A DNA stretch of 64,000 nucleotides, taken from contig JAANBB010000135.1 of NCBI GenBank assembly GCA_014621425.1, positions 24,705 to 88,704 on the forward strand, in the 5' to 3' direction. Positions within the stretch are counted from its first letter, which is position 1. The number at the start of each line of letters is the position of its first letter. The translations under genes were made by a program, and so were the position numbers. This document shows, in pieces, positions 12,139-21,487 of this stretch. The notes beneath the pieces are model-generated. The model ran no database searches, was not told the origin of the DNA, and saw nothing but the letters and a program-made list of their open reading frames with translations. This DNA is from Cylindrodendrum hubeiense (Eukaryota; Ascomycota; Sordariomycetes; Hypocreales; Nectriaceae).

Positions 12139-12203
12139 ATCTTCTCTGTATCGTTTCAATAGACCAAAGTGTTCCGAAGAACACTTTGGATGGTTTTAAT
12201 TTA

Positions 12204-12212
12204 CTTAATAAA
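12204..12212 (-). promoter_or_regulatory. TATA-like element upstream of U6
   Basis: The minus strand reads TTTATTAAG about 22-30 nt upstream of the inferred U6 5' end, the usual spacing for a Pol III U6 TATA box. Confidence 0.5.
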
Positions 12213-13548
12213 GGTGTGGTGTGATGCTGGGAGGGTGGTGTGGAGATACAGGGATGGGAACTGGGGGTGGTGATTGGGTTTGCTGCTGTGAGGGCGGCAC
12301 AAGCGGCATTCCACGGCCCGCACGATAAGTCACGTGACGTGGCAATTACGAGGTTGGTCCCAATGTCCTGTTATACATAGGGAAATTGATGATGGGAGTG
12401 TTATGGCTGCTATTCCTGACTCCTTGAATCGCGATGACGTTATGATCGTGTCTGCGCTATTGCACCCTCAGGCTTCAATGTCCAGCCCCTCATGTCTTAG
12501 TCATCGTGACGTGTTACGTACAAGCCCAGACGGGTGGTCTAAAAGTGTACTCCACAGCGTAAAAGCAATGTTAGACTCGCAGCCTTTAACTTACACAGCG
12601 GGTCCGGTAATCTCAGTCTCATGGCTCAGTTACCTCACCAACGCACTAAAGACGCAAAATTCCAAATAATATATTCACAGGACACTAATATTCTAATATT
12701 AAGAAATTCGGTGTGTGTTGGTTGGTAGGTATGGCAAAGGAGCTATTGTGGTGTGGTGAAATACGAGTGAGTGAGAGTCCAGACCGACAACCTTAAATAC
12801 GAGCTCAATCGTGTGTGCGCCTGTCCTTGAGTCCAAAGAAACCAGCAATAAAAATATGGGTTCGGTTATACCTAAAGCACACATCTAATGTTGAATATTA
12901 CATGAATGTGGCTGGGCCTACCTTTCGGACCTCACAACGTCGATACTCGGCTGCCACTAAAATTTGTATGAAAGGTGCAGAGTTGCTGTCTGTAACATCG
13001 TAACAAAACCATGCAATTGAGGCACATTAGACTCCTTGGAAATCTCCATTACTAAAAAAATAGCAGGGAAAATCGGAATCGGAGCGACGCCATCGTTCAG
13101 CTACATTCATGTGTATTATTTAACCTTAGATGTGTGCATTATCACTGACCCTAAACTTGCAAGGACTACGACCTCTTGATAATCTTATGCTTCAACACCT
13201 CAGCTTCAATGTAACTAACGGGCTGCTGGAAAATTGCAGGTGCCAGTGAAGCGGCGGAAAAAGCATCGTAACCCAACACCCAAGTAGGTGCCCTCCCACA
13301 GAAAATTCCCAGTTAAGTGTCGTCAGCAAGTCTCCCTGGGTCGGATATGCGCAAGGCCACAGCTGGAGCTATCGGCTATGACAACTTGATTTGAGAACCA
13401 TTAGCGAGGAAAGCATCTAATTAGATGCTTAGCTGAAGGAATGATGGTCTTCGCGTTGGAAAGGCGTTGAAAACCGTGAATGATGTGATGAAAATTCCGA
13501 CCTCAAAGACTCGCGACTAACAGCAAAGAAAATCGAGGAAAAATGGGA
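12213..13548. other. AT-rich intergenic DNA
   Basis: About 1.3 kb of AT-rich sequence upstream of U6 with no supported gene. Small ORFs at 12334-12669 (+) and 12815-13003 (+) look like chance. Confidence 0.4.
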
Positions 13549-13769
13549 ATTTAATACAAATAATACAAAATTAAAAGGGCTCTGCTACGAGGGCTAGGTA
13601 AGGTCTCGTTCCTCCACCAAGCTATCCTTTTCGAAAGTATCTCTGGTGTGTTGATGCTTGATGTCCCTTAAGGTTCTCTGGTCGGAGACCTTCCCTTTTT
13701 TATCCGCCCTTCCGAGCGGCCCCACATCTCCGGTCCTTCCTGCCCGAAGCGACAGTCCCCGCCGCTTCA
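13549..13769 (+). repeat. Truncated LTR-like copy
   Basis: About 220 bp that aligns by eye along its whole length with 17350-17569: both start near AATACAAATAATACAAAATT and end with CCCGCCGCTTCA, with scattered substitutions and small indels between. Compared with the longer copy it lacks the 5' half. No retrotransposon coding sequence is attached. Confidence 0.7.
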
Positions 13770-13919
13770 CCAGTCGCATGCTTCCTGGTTTAGGGTATCG
13801 CACGGGATGTGTTAACATAAGGGCTTAGGGGCTAATGCAATATACAGCTGCTATTCCGTCCTATTGCTGGTATGTCACTGTGGTTAAAATCCAATATGAG
13901 ATACCGGAGTGTGGTTGCA

Positions 13920-14516
13920 ACCGACGGCCAGTCCGCCAAGACGGACCCTGGGTGAAGAACCCGACGCGGAACCTACCATCAAGAACGAACCGACAACCCG
14001 ACGCAGGACGCTCGGTGATCTCCCAGCCTCCAGCTACTACACCCAGGCCCTGACGCAGTTTCTTCGCCGAGACTCCACGCACGGTGATCTCCTAACCTCC
14101 AGCTACCACACCCAGACCTTGACGCAGAACCTACCATCAAGGACGAACCGACAACCCGACGCAGGACGCTCGGTGATCTCACAGCCTCCAGCTACCACAC
14201 CCAAACCTTGACGCAATTCCTCGGCCGAGACTCCACGCACGCGCTCTGCATCAAGGACTCAGAAGACGAAGACGACGAGAATGACGAGGATGGCGTTGGC
14301 TTCCAGGACTGGCTCCAGGATCCGGCGAGCCCGACCTCGCGGCGTCACCACCAAATATCAGTCACGCCAAGGAAACAGCGCCAGATTCGATTTACAGGAT
14401 ATCTTGAATAGCGAATCTTGGTGTCAGGACGCACTCGAGGATGCTGCAACAACTCTGCGTTGTTATATTGAAGAAAACGACAGGAATATACTTAGTTATA
14501 ATTCTCTAAATGTTTA
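13920..14516 (+). pseudogene. Repeat-containing coding remnant
   Basis: A 158-bp segment starting at 13971 is repeated from 14129, with a partial third unit between (about 14081-14128). The unit differs only by point changes. In one frame it reads Arg/Thr-rich peptides such as SSYYTQALTQFLRRDSTH; downstream an acidic stretch (DEDDENDEDG) continues to 14400. A protein-like tail (ESWCQDALEDAATT) occurs in a different frame, ending at 14516. No single frame spans the region and no clean introns reconcile the frames, so I call it a decayed gene fragment. The family is unknown. Confidence 0.35.
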
Positions 14517-14655
14517 GGTATAATCTCCCATATACTTAGGTATAATTCTCTAAATATTTAGGTATAATTTCCTAAATGTTTAGGTATAATTCCTTATACA
14601 CTTAGGGATAATTCTCTAAGTACTTAGACATAATTCCATATGTACTTAGGTACAA
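14488..14655 (+). repeat. AT-rich minisatellite array 1 (TTAGGTATAATTC type)
   Basis: Seven or so imperfect copies of a roughly 22-26 bp unit of the form TACTTAGGTATAATTCTCTAA. The array begins right at the end of the coding remnant to its left. A related array with the same unit and orientation lies at 21488-21605. Confidence 0.85.
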
Positions 14656-16223
14656 AGCGAATGGACTATTTTGTAACTAAAGGCCTGATCGCGAAGGCGG
14701 AAGGACTGGAAGTTGGGCTGAATCTTGACCTTTATCGTAATCTCGAGGATTCGGTTTGTCAGAGGTGCGGAGTATGCACGCTGAAATGCGTCCCGTTGTG
14801 GAGAGCTGTTGAGATCGGCTGGTGCGTCTGGCACATGGTAGGTCGGTTCGTAGTTGCTGTCGATGCGCAACATGTAAGGATTGAATGACTCGAACATGGC
14901 AACGAGCATGATTTTCGCCCAGACCCACATGACTGAGTGGTCTTTGACACCCTTCGAGATGGGGAACATTCGATGTAGAGCACCACTTGCAATGACCTTG
15001 CGACCAAGTCTGTGGTGAGTCACAGTAGGTTTCGTTGCTGCGAGTTCTCTTTCATGACAGTACATGCGCACGATGGTCGGTTCGATCTGCCGCTGTACAG
15101 GGCATTTGCATCTCTCGCTGGAGTCGTTTCTCGGTAGGAGATGAGGTAGACGAAGTAACTGTTCGACCGTTGGAACTTTGGCGGGTTGGCAGGATCTTCA
15201 ACGTTCATGTTCTGGCGCTTTCGGACGTATTCGCACCTGTCCCAAATCTCGTCGATGGAAGGGAGCTCGTTTTGGAAGAGATCGAGAGTGCCACAATGGG
15301 CCATGCCTGTGGATTGAGTGTTAGATATTTGGATACTTGACCCGAAAAGAAGAAACACCGATAACGTACCGTTCATGAATTCCGTGGCCATAATCCGACG
15401 CTTGTTTGGGTCTCCGATGAGATCCTTCACCTTGTCTGGAACGCCGAAGGCGGTCACGGCTGCTGTCGCATTGCCGGCTACAGCAAAAGGGAATGATCAC
15501 TCCACCAATGCGTAGTATAATAATGGGCTATACTGCTTCTGGCAGCTGCCTGGTTCTCCGCTGTTCCGAATGAAGCGTAAAGACTATCGAGGGAGGCTCG
15601 AAGGGGTGTTGATTGATGCTCAGGATGAAGGCTCAGTGTGGGATGTGCCAGAACGAGGTCAGAGATGACGGGTATCTTGGTGGTAGTGAAACCGCCAATC
15701 TCGATGTGGCTCGATGGAACCTTGCACTTCGGCCATCCAGGCGCGGCGGAAACTGTTGAACTTGGCCCGCAAGTAAGTCCGATGCTTGTCAAGCTGTACG
15801 ACCACAAAGAGGCGAGCCGCATCGCGATGCCAACAAACCTAGCAAATAAAGCAGGAAGGAAATGGCGATCAAGGGCTGTTATAGCTGTGATATATAGAGG
15901 CCGGATCAGCCGGTTACTTATATAGATCCTCATCCTGTTCCGACAATGTTATTGAGACCTTTAGTGCTGTAAGCCGCTGTGACCTTAGTCTGACATCCTG
16001 CCAACAGAAACGGGAGCCAAACCTACAGGAGCGTAGTGGAGAAGATCAACGAAGACAAACGGTCTTGGGGTCTCCGGGGGTCGAAGTTTTGATGCATGCG
16101 AGGAACGCGTCCAAGATAGCCGACTTTGAATGGGACCAACCCATCGCGAGATGGCGCATCCAAGTTGTTGATCTCAGCCTGGCTGAGGCTGAATGACCTT
16201 GAAGGTCTTATATAGGCAGGCAT
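14646..16223 (-). CDS. Multi-exon hypothetical protein
   Basis: The ATG at 16223 opens a frame beginning MPAYIRPSRSFSLSQAEINN. Continuing the protein needs at least four introns. Clear ones are 15478-15533 (56 nt; joins ENQAAARS to TGNATAAVTAFG) and 15307-15369 (63 nt; joins ATEFMNG to MAHCGTLD). A longer intron near 15840-16030 and a weaker GTCGAA intron near 15127-15176 are inferred. The latter would join PKFQ to RERCKCPVQRQIEPTIV, and a frameshift is the alternative. The last frame ends at 14646, touching minisatellite array 1. The spliced protein is soluble-looking and mixed in composition, with no domain I recognise. Its place in a repeat island and the awkward final splice leave open that it is decaying. 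Confidence 0.4.
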
Positions 16224-16612
16224 CTTGGAAGCGATGATGAAGGAAGAATAATAACGAAAGGAAAAGAAAACAGGAATAGAGCAAATTTAAATGCCCGGAG
16301 TGTTTGCGTGCAAAATTGGGCGAGAGGTGATTCACAAACAAGTCAACGGCGGGGTCATGTACCTCCGCGCCGGCGTTGGTCAGGCACCTGCGGTCACCGG
16401 CAATAGGCCTCCCCAATATGGAATACTGAATGCGTAAGCTCGAACGCCGCCTGGCTGTGTGTTTGTGTGATCCTGCTCCGAGGTGTGAGCCGTTGCGGTG
16501 CAGTGATTCAGGCAACATCGTGGGTTGCCGTCACGGCATTACCGAAACATGCAGTGCCCATGTACCGGCGGCGAGCAGAAAGCCGGCATGGGAATAATTC
16601 AGGCCTAATTAT

Positions 16613-16735
16613 CATTAGGGAATAAGCAACTAAAATAAAATGCAGCATTAGGGAATAAACAACTAAACAAAGTGCAGTATTAGGGAATAAACGACTAAGA
16701 TAAAATGTAGTATTAGGATAAATAAATGCTAATAA
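16613..16735 (+). repeat. 32-33 bp AT-rich tandem repeat
   Basis: Three successive units of the form CATTAGGGAATAAACAACTAAA plus AAAATGCAG, followed by a degenerate fourth. Unit boundaries recur at about 16613, 16646 and 16678. It differs in sequence from the TTAGGTATAATTC arrays. Confidence 0.8.
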
Positions 16736-16779
16736 TTAGCCTTCCTGGATTTCCCTGCTCAAACGTTATATTCGTTACA

Positions 16780-17120
16780 TTGCTGGCGACAAGTTAAATA
16801 CAACACCGCAGAGTCAAGTAATATTATTATTTATAGTTAAAAAACCCCCCCCCCCGACGAGGCGCCACCATTCCCTACACCCATGTGTATTTATAAAGAA
16901 TATTTTTTGATTTAATATTTTTTTGGCCTTAGCCTTAGCCTTAGCCCTGGTCTTTTGCCTGGAATTTTGGCCGGGCTGGCATGTAGCCTTGTTTCTAGCA
17001 TATAGGGCCATGGTGGCCGCTATTCTCTCCGTCCACGATTTCTTCGCCTAGTATTCATTAGAACATGTCATGTAAGTATATGTGGCCAATAGTGAACTGG
17101 ATTGTCGGGGTTTGGAGAAG
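16780..17120 (-). pseudogene. Divergent copy A of a duplicated gene 3' end
   Basis: It is similar by eye to 19455-19775: both carry TGGCGA-AAGT-AAATACAAC, the AGTCAAGTAAT block, a GTCCACGAT block and GTGGCCAATAGTGA in the same order. On the minus strand both read a short C-terminal peptide starting with SWT. Here it is SWTERIAATMALYARNKA, ending in an Ala/Lys-rich AKAKAKAKK run. A C13 homopolymer lies at 16843-16855. No upstream exons are visible, so this looks like a truncated duplicate. Confidence 0.45.
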
Positions 17121-17569
17121 TCATGACTAGGAAATGATAGGATAACGGAGGTACTAATGAGATCTTTATTATTAATTATAATAGAGAAAGGGATAGGACC
17201 CTAGAATCCGGAAATAATATAGGAATAATTAATAGAATGATAAGAGAAGAAAGAGACCTAGAGTCTCTCTATATAAGGGATAAATAAAAGAGAGGATAGT
17301 GATAATATTTATATAAGAGTAGTTATCTTATAAGATCTCCTTTATCTATAAATTAATACAAATAATACAAAATTAAAAAGGGCTATGCTAGGAGGGTTAG
17401 GGAAGGTCTCGTTCCTCTACTAAGCTATCCTTTCAGAAGGCATCTCTGGTGTGCTGATGCTTGATGCTCCTCAAGGTCTCCGGTCGGAGACCTTCCCTTT
17501 TATCCGCCCTTCCGAGCGGCCCCATATCTCCGGCCCTTCCTGCCCGAAACGGCAATCCCCGCCGCTTCA
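17103..17569 (+). mobile_element. Solo LTR-like element
   Basis: About 467 bp starting TGTCGGGG and ending CCGCTTCA (TG...CA ends). A TATA-like CTCTATATAAGGG lies at 17265-17280, and the 3' part is shared with the truncated copy at 13549-13769. No internal retrotransposon region, primer-binding site or matching target-site duplication (TGGAT versus GTAGT) is present. The left boundary is uncertain because the preceding duplicated segment also contains GTCGGGG. The most likely reading is a solo LTR or fragment. The right end lies 9 bp from the stop codon of the next gene. Confidence 0.5.
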
Positions 17570-17578
17570 GTAGTCAAT

Positions 17579-19198
17579 TCAGTATGGCTTCTCTATTCCA
17601 AGTCGCATCAACTCGTCGATTCCCACGTGGGGGCGTTCATAGGACGGATTAAACTCGTCCCGCAAAATGCCTTGCCCATAAAACACCTGGCGCATATACA
17701 TCCCGTCTTCGGTCCCAAATGGATTTCTTCCACCATGATAGATAAATGCTTCTGCTTCAGCACTTACCCAAATGGCCTTACCAGCTCTTCGCTGACCCAA
17801 ATTAACCCCAATAATGACCTTTGGTCTCTGATCCACGGGTCGATCACGCCAGCCGAGTGTATCACGCATACCACACATGAGACCCCCGTAATCACCGCCT
17901 GTATCTAGAAATAGAATGTAACTCAGTTCAATTGACTTCAAGCTTGGAGGCATCTTAGAAAGTGTTGAGAGTACATCGGCCTGTGTTACCATGAAGCCCA
18001 AAAGCCCGAAGTGCCGCAGCTTCGGCCACTTGTCAATTGGAAAAATTGTATGCAATGGATTCCAGTGCTGAATAGGCCCGTCACTGAAATCATTAGGGTC
18101 CACTGGTCTCGCTTCGACGTTTGTGTGCAGGCTAAAGTGTTCCAAGTCTGTGGCTTTGGCCAAGGCACGCCATAAGTAACCACTGCGATACGATGGCCAA
18201 TCGACGTAGTCCTGCCCGTCAACCATGAGGGCGAGGTCAAGACGCCTGAATCCTGGGCGTTCAATCAAAGAAACCAAATTGTCGTACTCCTCGCATGGCT
18301 GGTCAAATATGTGGCAGTTCAGTCCCGTGTTCAGATGATGGACATCAACGACGAGCTCTGACACATGATGTCGTGGCTCCTCTTGTGCTAGCAGCCGTGT
18401 GATGATGCGAAACCCTCGCCATTGATTTTTCATTTCCTCATCATCATTCCATTCGGGCATCCGAATTTCGTGCGGTTTGGCGTCTGCGTCTGGCCAGCCA
18501 CGAGGAATTGGGTAGTTGAAGCCTTATGGAAAGCTGCGAATCATAGGGGTTTCGTATAGCGGTTGGAAGAGCATACCATGGGCCGCAGGTGTGATGGTGA
18601 CTCGTTGGAGCGAGGTGAAGCGTTCCAGCCCGTAGCTGAAAGCAATAGCATCTGCATTGGATGCAAGAACTTGATCTTGCTGATGTACAAGCTCTTGGAA
18701 ATATGCCCACGACTCTGGAAGCGGCAGTTGCGCAGCAAGCTGTCTCTCTATCTCAACATTGTCTGGACGGTCCGTGTCATTATCCCTGGAACCCTCTATG
18801 TTCTCTGAGTTGTCTTCGCGTTCTCTTGCAAACCACCCAGGGCAGCCTTCGACCAGGTCTAGCCCAAGTCTCCAGTCGTCGTCAAGGTCAGGATCTTCAG
18901 GCTCCCAGGTTCCAACGAGGCGTGCATCATCCCATATGATCTCTGTCACTTCCTTGCGGAAATGTTCATGATCGGCAATAGCTCGCAGAACTTCAATGTT
19001 TCGTGGGTTGGCGGATATGAAGACGCGGTCAAGGTGAAGTTTCGCCCTGTCGCGGAAGAACGTGCATGCCAACCGCAAATTCTTTCGATCGCGGTTTGAT
19101 AATCGAGAAGTAATTGCGCTGAGAAGCTGATCGGAGAGACGTGTAAGGCCGCCTGGCCCTTTGACTAAAGCCGGTGGCGGAGGAGGAGAAGGTTTCAT
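17579..19198 (-). CDS. F-box protein with a stop-containing 54-nt intron
   Basis: Exon 1 (19198-18577) starts at an ATG and encodes MKPSPPPPPALVKGPG followed by an F-box-like motif, LTRLSDQLLSAITSRLSNRD, then LACTFFRDRAKLHLDRVF. The reading frame meets a TAA at 18524-18526, but a canonical intron (18576-18523, GTATGC donor, AAG acceptor, 54 nt) removes it and joins PAAH to GFNYPIPRGW in frame. Exon 2 runs 18522-17579, giving about 521 residues. The C-terminal half has Leu-rich repeat-like segments. The predicted role is substrate binding for an SCF ubiquitin ligase. The 3' end abuts the LTR-like element, so its terminator region may derive from the insertion. Confidence 0.65.
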
Positions 19199-19454
19199 GA
19201 TGCGGTCATCAATGGAGGGTAACTAGGTGTGGGAGATAAAGTATCCGTAGTTGTAATTCGTTGCGATGAGTGGGCAAGATCGAATGATGTTAGAGCTAAG
19301 TACACGAAAATAAAAAGAAGAACGAAAATAAAATAAAACCGCTGTGTATTGCAGCAGCAACTAGCGCCGCGACTGAAACACAGCACTGCCGCCATCTGCG
19401 CCTGGGCTGAGCAGGCATATTCCAATGGGCTGTTCAAGGTCAAATACACCAAGC

Positions 19455-19775
19455 AATCAGGTGGCGAAAAGTCAAATACAACATTGCACAGTCAAGTAAT
19501 CATATTATTTATACTTGAAGAAAAAAATTGCCAACAAGCGCCAACCTTCCCGAAACACACGTGTATCAATGAAAAAAAAAAACATTAGGTTATTTCTTCT
19601 TAGCCTTATTCTTTAAAGAAGCCTTTCGGCCAGCCTTATTGGTGGAGTATTGGGCCACACTGCCCATGAACCTCGCCGTCCACGATCGATTCGACTAGCA
19701 TTGATTAGAAAATGGCATGCAAACATATGTGGGCCAATAGTGAGCTGGGTAGTCGGGGAGTGGACGTGGAAAGGG
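19455..19775 (-). pseudogene. Copy B of the duplicated gene 3' end
   Basis: This is the counterpart of 16780-17120. The minus strand reads SWTARFMGSVAQYSTNKAGR, then a Lys-rich end (KNKAKKK) and a stop at about 19591. The 3' flank with TATAAATAATATG and the upstream GGCCCACATATG block are also shared. It may be the last exon of the low-complexity gene whose other exon-like stretches lie at 20070-20740, but I cannot join them in one open frame. Confidence 0.4.
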
Positions 19776-20059
19776 GTATGCAACACGGGCTCGCAGAGTC
19801 TCAACACGGGTGATGATAAGAAGTGGAATGAAATGCAAGAGGATTTGGGGTATCGAATGTCATAGACACATCAGAGAGAGAAGGGATATGGTGTCTTGGG
19901 CAAAATGTTGACGGTGGATCCAAACGGTTTTGAGATGGAGAATGGGTGGAGGAAACAGCGGTAATACTTACAAACTTTCCGAGGGATAGCTAGAAGATCA
20001 ATTAGCATCGTGCATGGCAAGTTACATTGACAGAGCAATTGGAATGGACGTACCTGCTG

Positions 20060-20760
20060 GCACGAAGGCCAGAGACGGGGCAGCAACACCCAGCTGCGAC
20101 TTCTTCTTCTTCTTCTTCCTCTCTTCATCATCATCATCGTCGTCGTCGTCGTCGTTGCCGAACTTGCGCTTCTCTGTACCAATTGTTAGTGACCGTAAAA
20201 GTGGACAAATGACAGCAAACTAACAAAACAAGATGGCAGCGGCGGCAGGGGTGGCGGCGGCGGGAGCGGCAGGCTCAGCAGCAGGCTCGGCGGCGGGAGG
20301 AGGAAGAGGCGGGAGGGAGGCTAGTTACACGTCTGAGGTTAGCGGATGACTGTAAATGTGAGAAACCAGCATAGCTTACCAAAAAGCTCGACCCAAGATT
20401 GGTCGGTCTCCCAACCCACGGACTCCCCCCGATGGGGAAGCAACCAGAGACATGGCGATGGCGATGGTGTTGGTGTTCACCATCACCAAATCATCTCCCC
20501 ATCAGGGGAAGGGACAACAGGCATGGTGGTAGAGACGAGAGGGAGGCTAGGTCCACGTCTGACGTTAGCGGATGGTCGCAGATGTGAGAGAGACCAGCAT
20601 AGCTTACCAAAAGAAATGTCCCAAGATTGGTCGGACTCCCAAGACTCGGACTCCCCTGATGGGGAAGAAACCATGGGCATGGCGATGGTGCTGGTGCTGG
20701 TGATGGCGAGCACCGAATTATCTCCCCATCAGGGGAAGGCACGATCGACATGGTGATGGT
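20060..20760 (-). pseudogene. Low-complexity exon-like segments, probable decayed gene
   Basis: On the minus strand several exon-like pieces are bounded by good splice signals. One reads WESDQSWDISF before a GTAAGC donor (about 20615) with a GCTAAC branch and a CAG acceptor. A duplicate of it reads ETDQSWVELF (about 20385). A Pro/Ala/Glu-rich piece lies at 20225-20300. Another piece reads KRKFGN, nine Asp, then a Lys run and QLGVAAPSLAFVPA, ending at a GTACGT donor (about 20054). Joining them in order meets stops in the combinations I tried. A real gene with unusual splicing, or a gene decayed after internal duplication, are both possible. Confidence 0.3.
20312..20760 (+). repeat. 225-bp tandem duplication
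   Basis: The segment 20312-20536 is repeated at 20537-20760. Shared landmarks in order are GGGAGGCTAG, CACGTCTGA.GTTAGCGGATG, CCAGCATAGCTTACCAAAA, CCCAAGATTGGTCGG, ATGGGGAAG and CATCAGGGGAAGG. Copies differ by substitutions and small indels. Each carries the same minus-strand donor, branch and acceptor signals. Confidence 0.8.
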
Positions 20761-20858
20761 GGTGGTGGTGGTGTTGGTGATGATGGTGATGATGATGGTT
20801 GTGGCGATGTGGCGATGTGGTGGTGGTGATGATGATGATGATGATGGTGGTGATGGTG
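20750..20858 (+). repeat. TGG/TGA trinucleotide-rich tract
   Basis: A run of TGG, TGA and GAT triplets interrupted by GTGGCGATG units. It adjoins the 225-bp duplication and inflates open frames on the minus strand (Ser/Pro/Thr/His runs). A smaller TTC/ATC/GTC tract lies at 20100-20155. Confidence 0.9.
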
Positions 20859-21487
20859 AGTGAGGAAGAAAAGAACGTGACATTTGCCCGGCTTCAAAAA
20901 GGTAAAGTGGTGTTGGCAGTTGGAAGTTGGCATTCAGCTGTGAGGGTCGCAACGCAGTGGGCGCTCCTTCTTTTTCGGGGCTTCCTGATTCCAAAGTGAT
21001 GGTTGGCAGCTGGCAGGCAGCTGTCATCCAACTGTCAGGGGAGCGACACCTACGGATGCTCATTCCACTCTCACCCCGACACAAGGGCTGTCCACGGCAA
21101 TCTCTCACTTCTGGTCTGTTCATCCGTGGCTCAAGCGCGGCGTTGGATGCAGGTAGGTCTAAAGAGTGTCTCCCAACTGCCAACCATGAAGCCATCGTGA
21201 CTGCCTGTAAGGGCCATGGAAACGGCTGCTGGTGTAACGTCTGTGGCTGGCTGCGGGTAACGGCGGGGTTTGTTGTGGGCCATGCGCACTGTCAGTACAT
21301 TTGCACATTAGGCACGACCCAAAAGGGAAATCAAGAGAGAGCACGCAAAGAGGGCATACCTGCAAACATGTCAGCTGGTGGTCGGTGGGTGCAGAGCAGT
21401 GACGTCAGTGGTGGGTGCCCTGGAGCTGCTGTCTTGGAGCACATGGCGGTGGTTGCACTGAGCCGTGGAGTACTGGTAGGTGGCCAT

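Larger units (their letters stand above)
12022..12182 (-). ncRNA. U6: U6 spliceosomal snRNA with an internal intron
   Basis: On the minus strand the gene begins with the UUCG-capped 5' stem-loop (GTTCTTCGGAAC), then ACTTTGG, GAAACGATACAGAGAAGAT, the intron, TAGCATGGCCCCTGCACTAA, GGATGACACGC, and ends in a T7 Pol III terminator (12021-12027). Exon 1 is 12182-12139 (44 nt) and exon 2 is 12080-12022 (about 59 nt), so the mature RNA is about 103 nt. ACAGAGA, AGC and the U2/U4-pairing block are all intact. A 58-nt mRNA-type intron interrupts the invariant AGAAGAT/TAGC segment. U6 introns are known in fission yeasts and some other fungi. The sequence identity is unmistakable; exact ends are within a few bases. 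Confidence 0.95.
16224..17578. other. Repeat-rich spacer
   Basis: No intact gene here. It holds a minisatellite (16613-16735), a duplicated gene 3' end (about 16780-17120) and an LTR-like copy (17103-17569), and it is strongly AT-rich from 16600 to 17400. Confidence 0.5.

Noticed and set aside
13594..13818. Minus-strand ORF of 74 codons
   Set aside because: It lies almost wholly inside the truncated LTR-like copy, so it is repeat sequence rather than a gene.
18524..18526. In-frame TAA apparently splitting the F-box gene into two ORFs in the same frame (nonsense pseudogene)
   Set aside because: A canonical 54-nt intron (18523-18576) contains the TAA. Its length is a multiple of three, so the frame looks continuous across it. 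Splicing gives a smooth protein join, so the gene is probably intact.
20491..21195. 234-codon minus-strand ORF
   Set aside because: Most of its length is translated trinucleotide repeats and the tandem duplication, and it reads through strong donor and acceptor signals.
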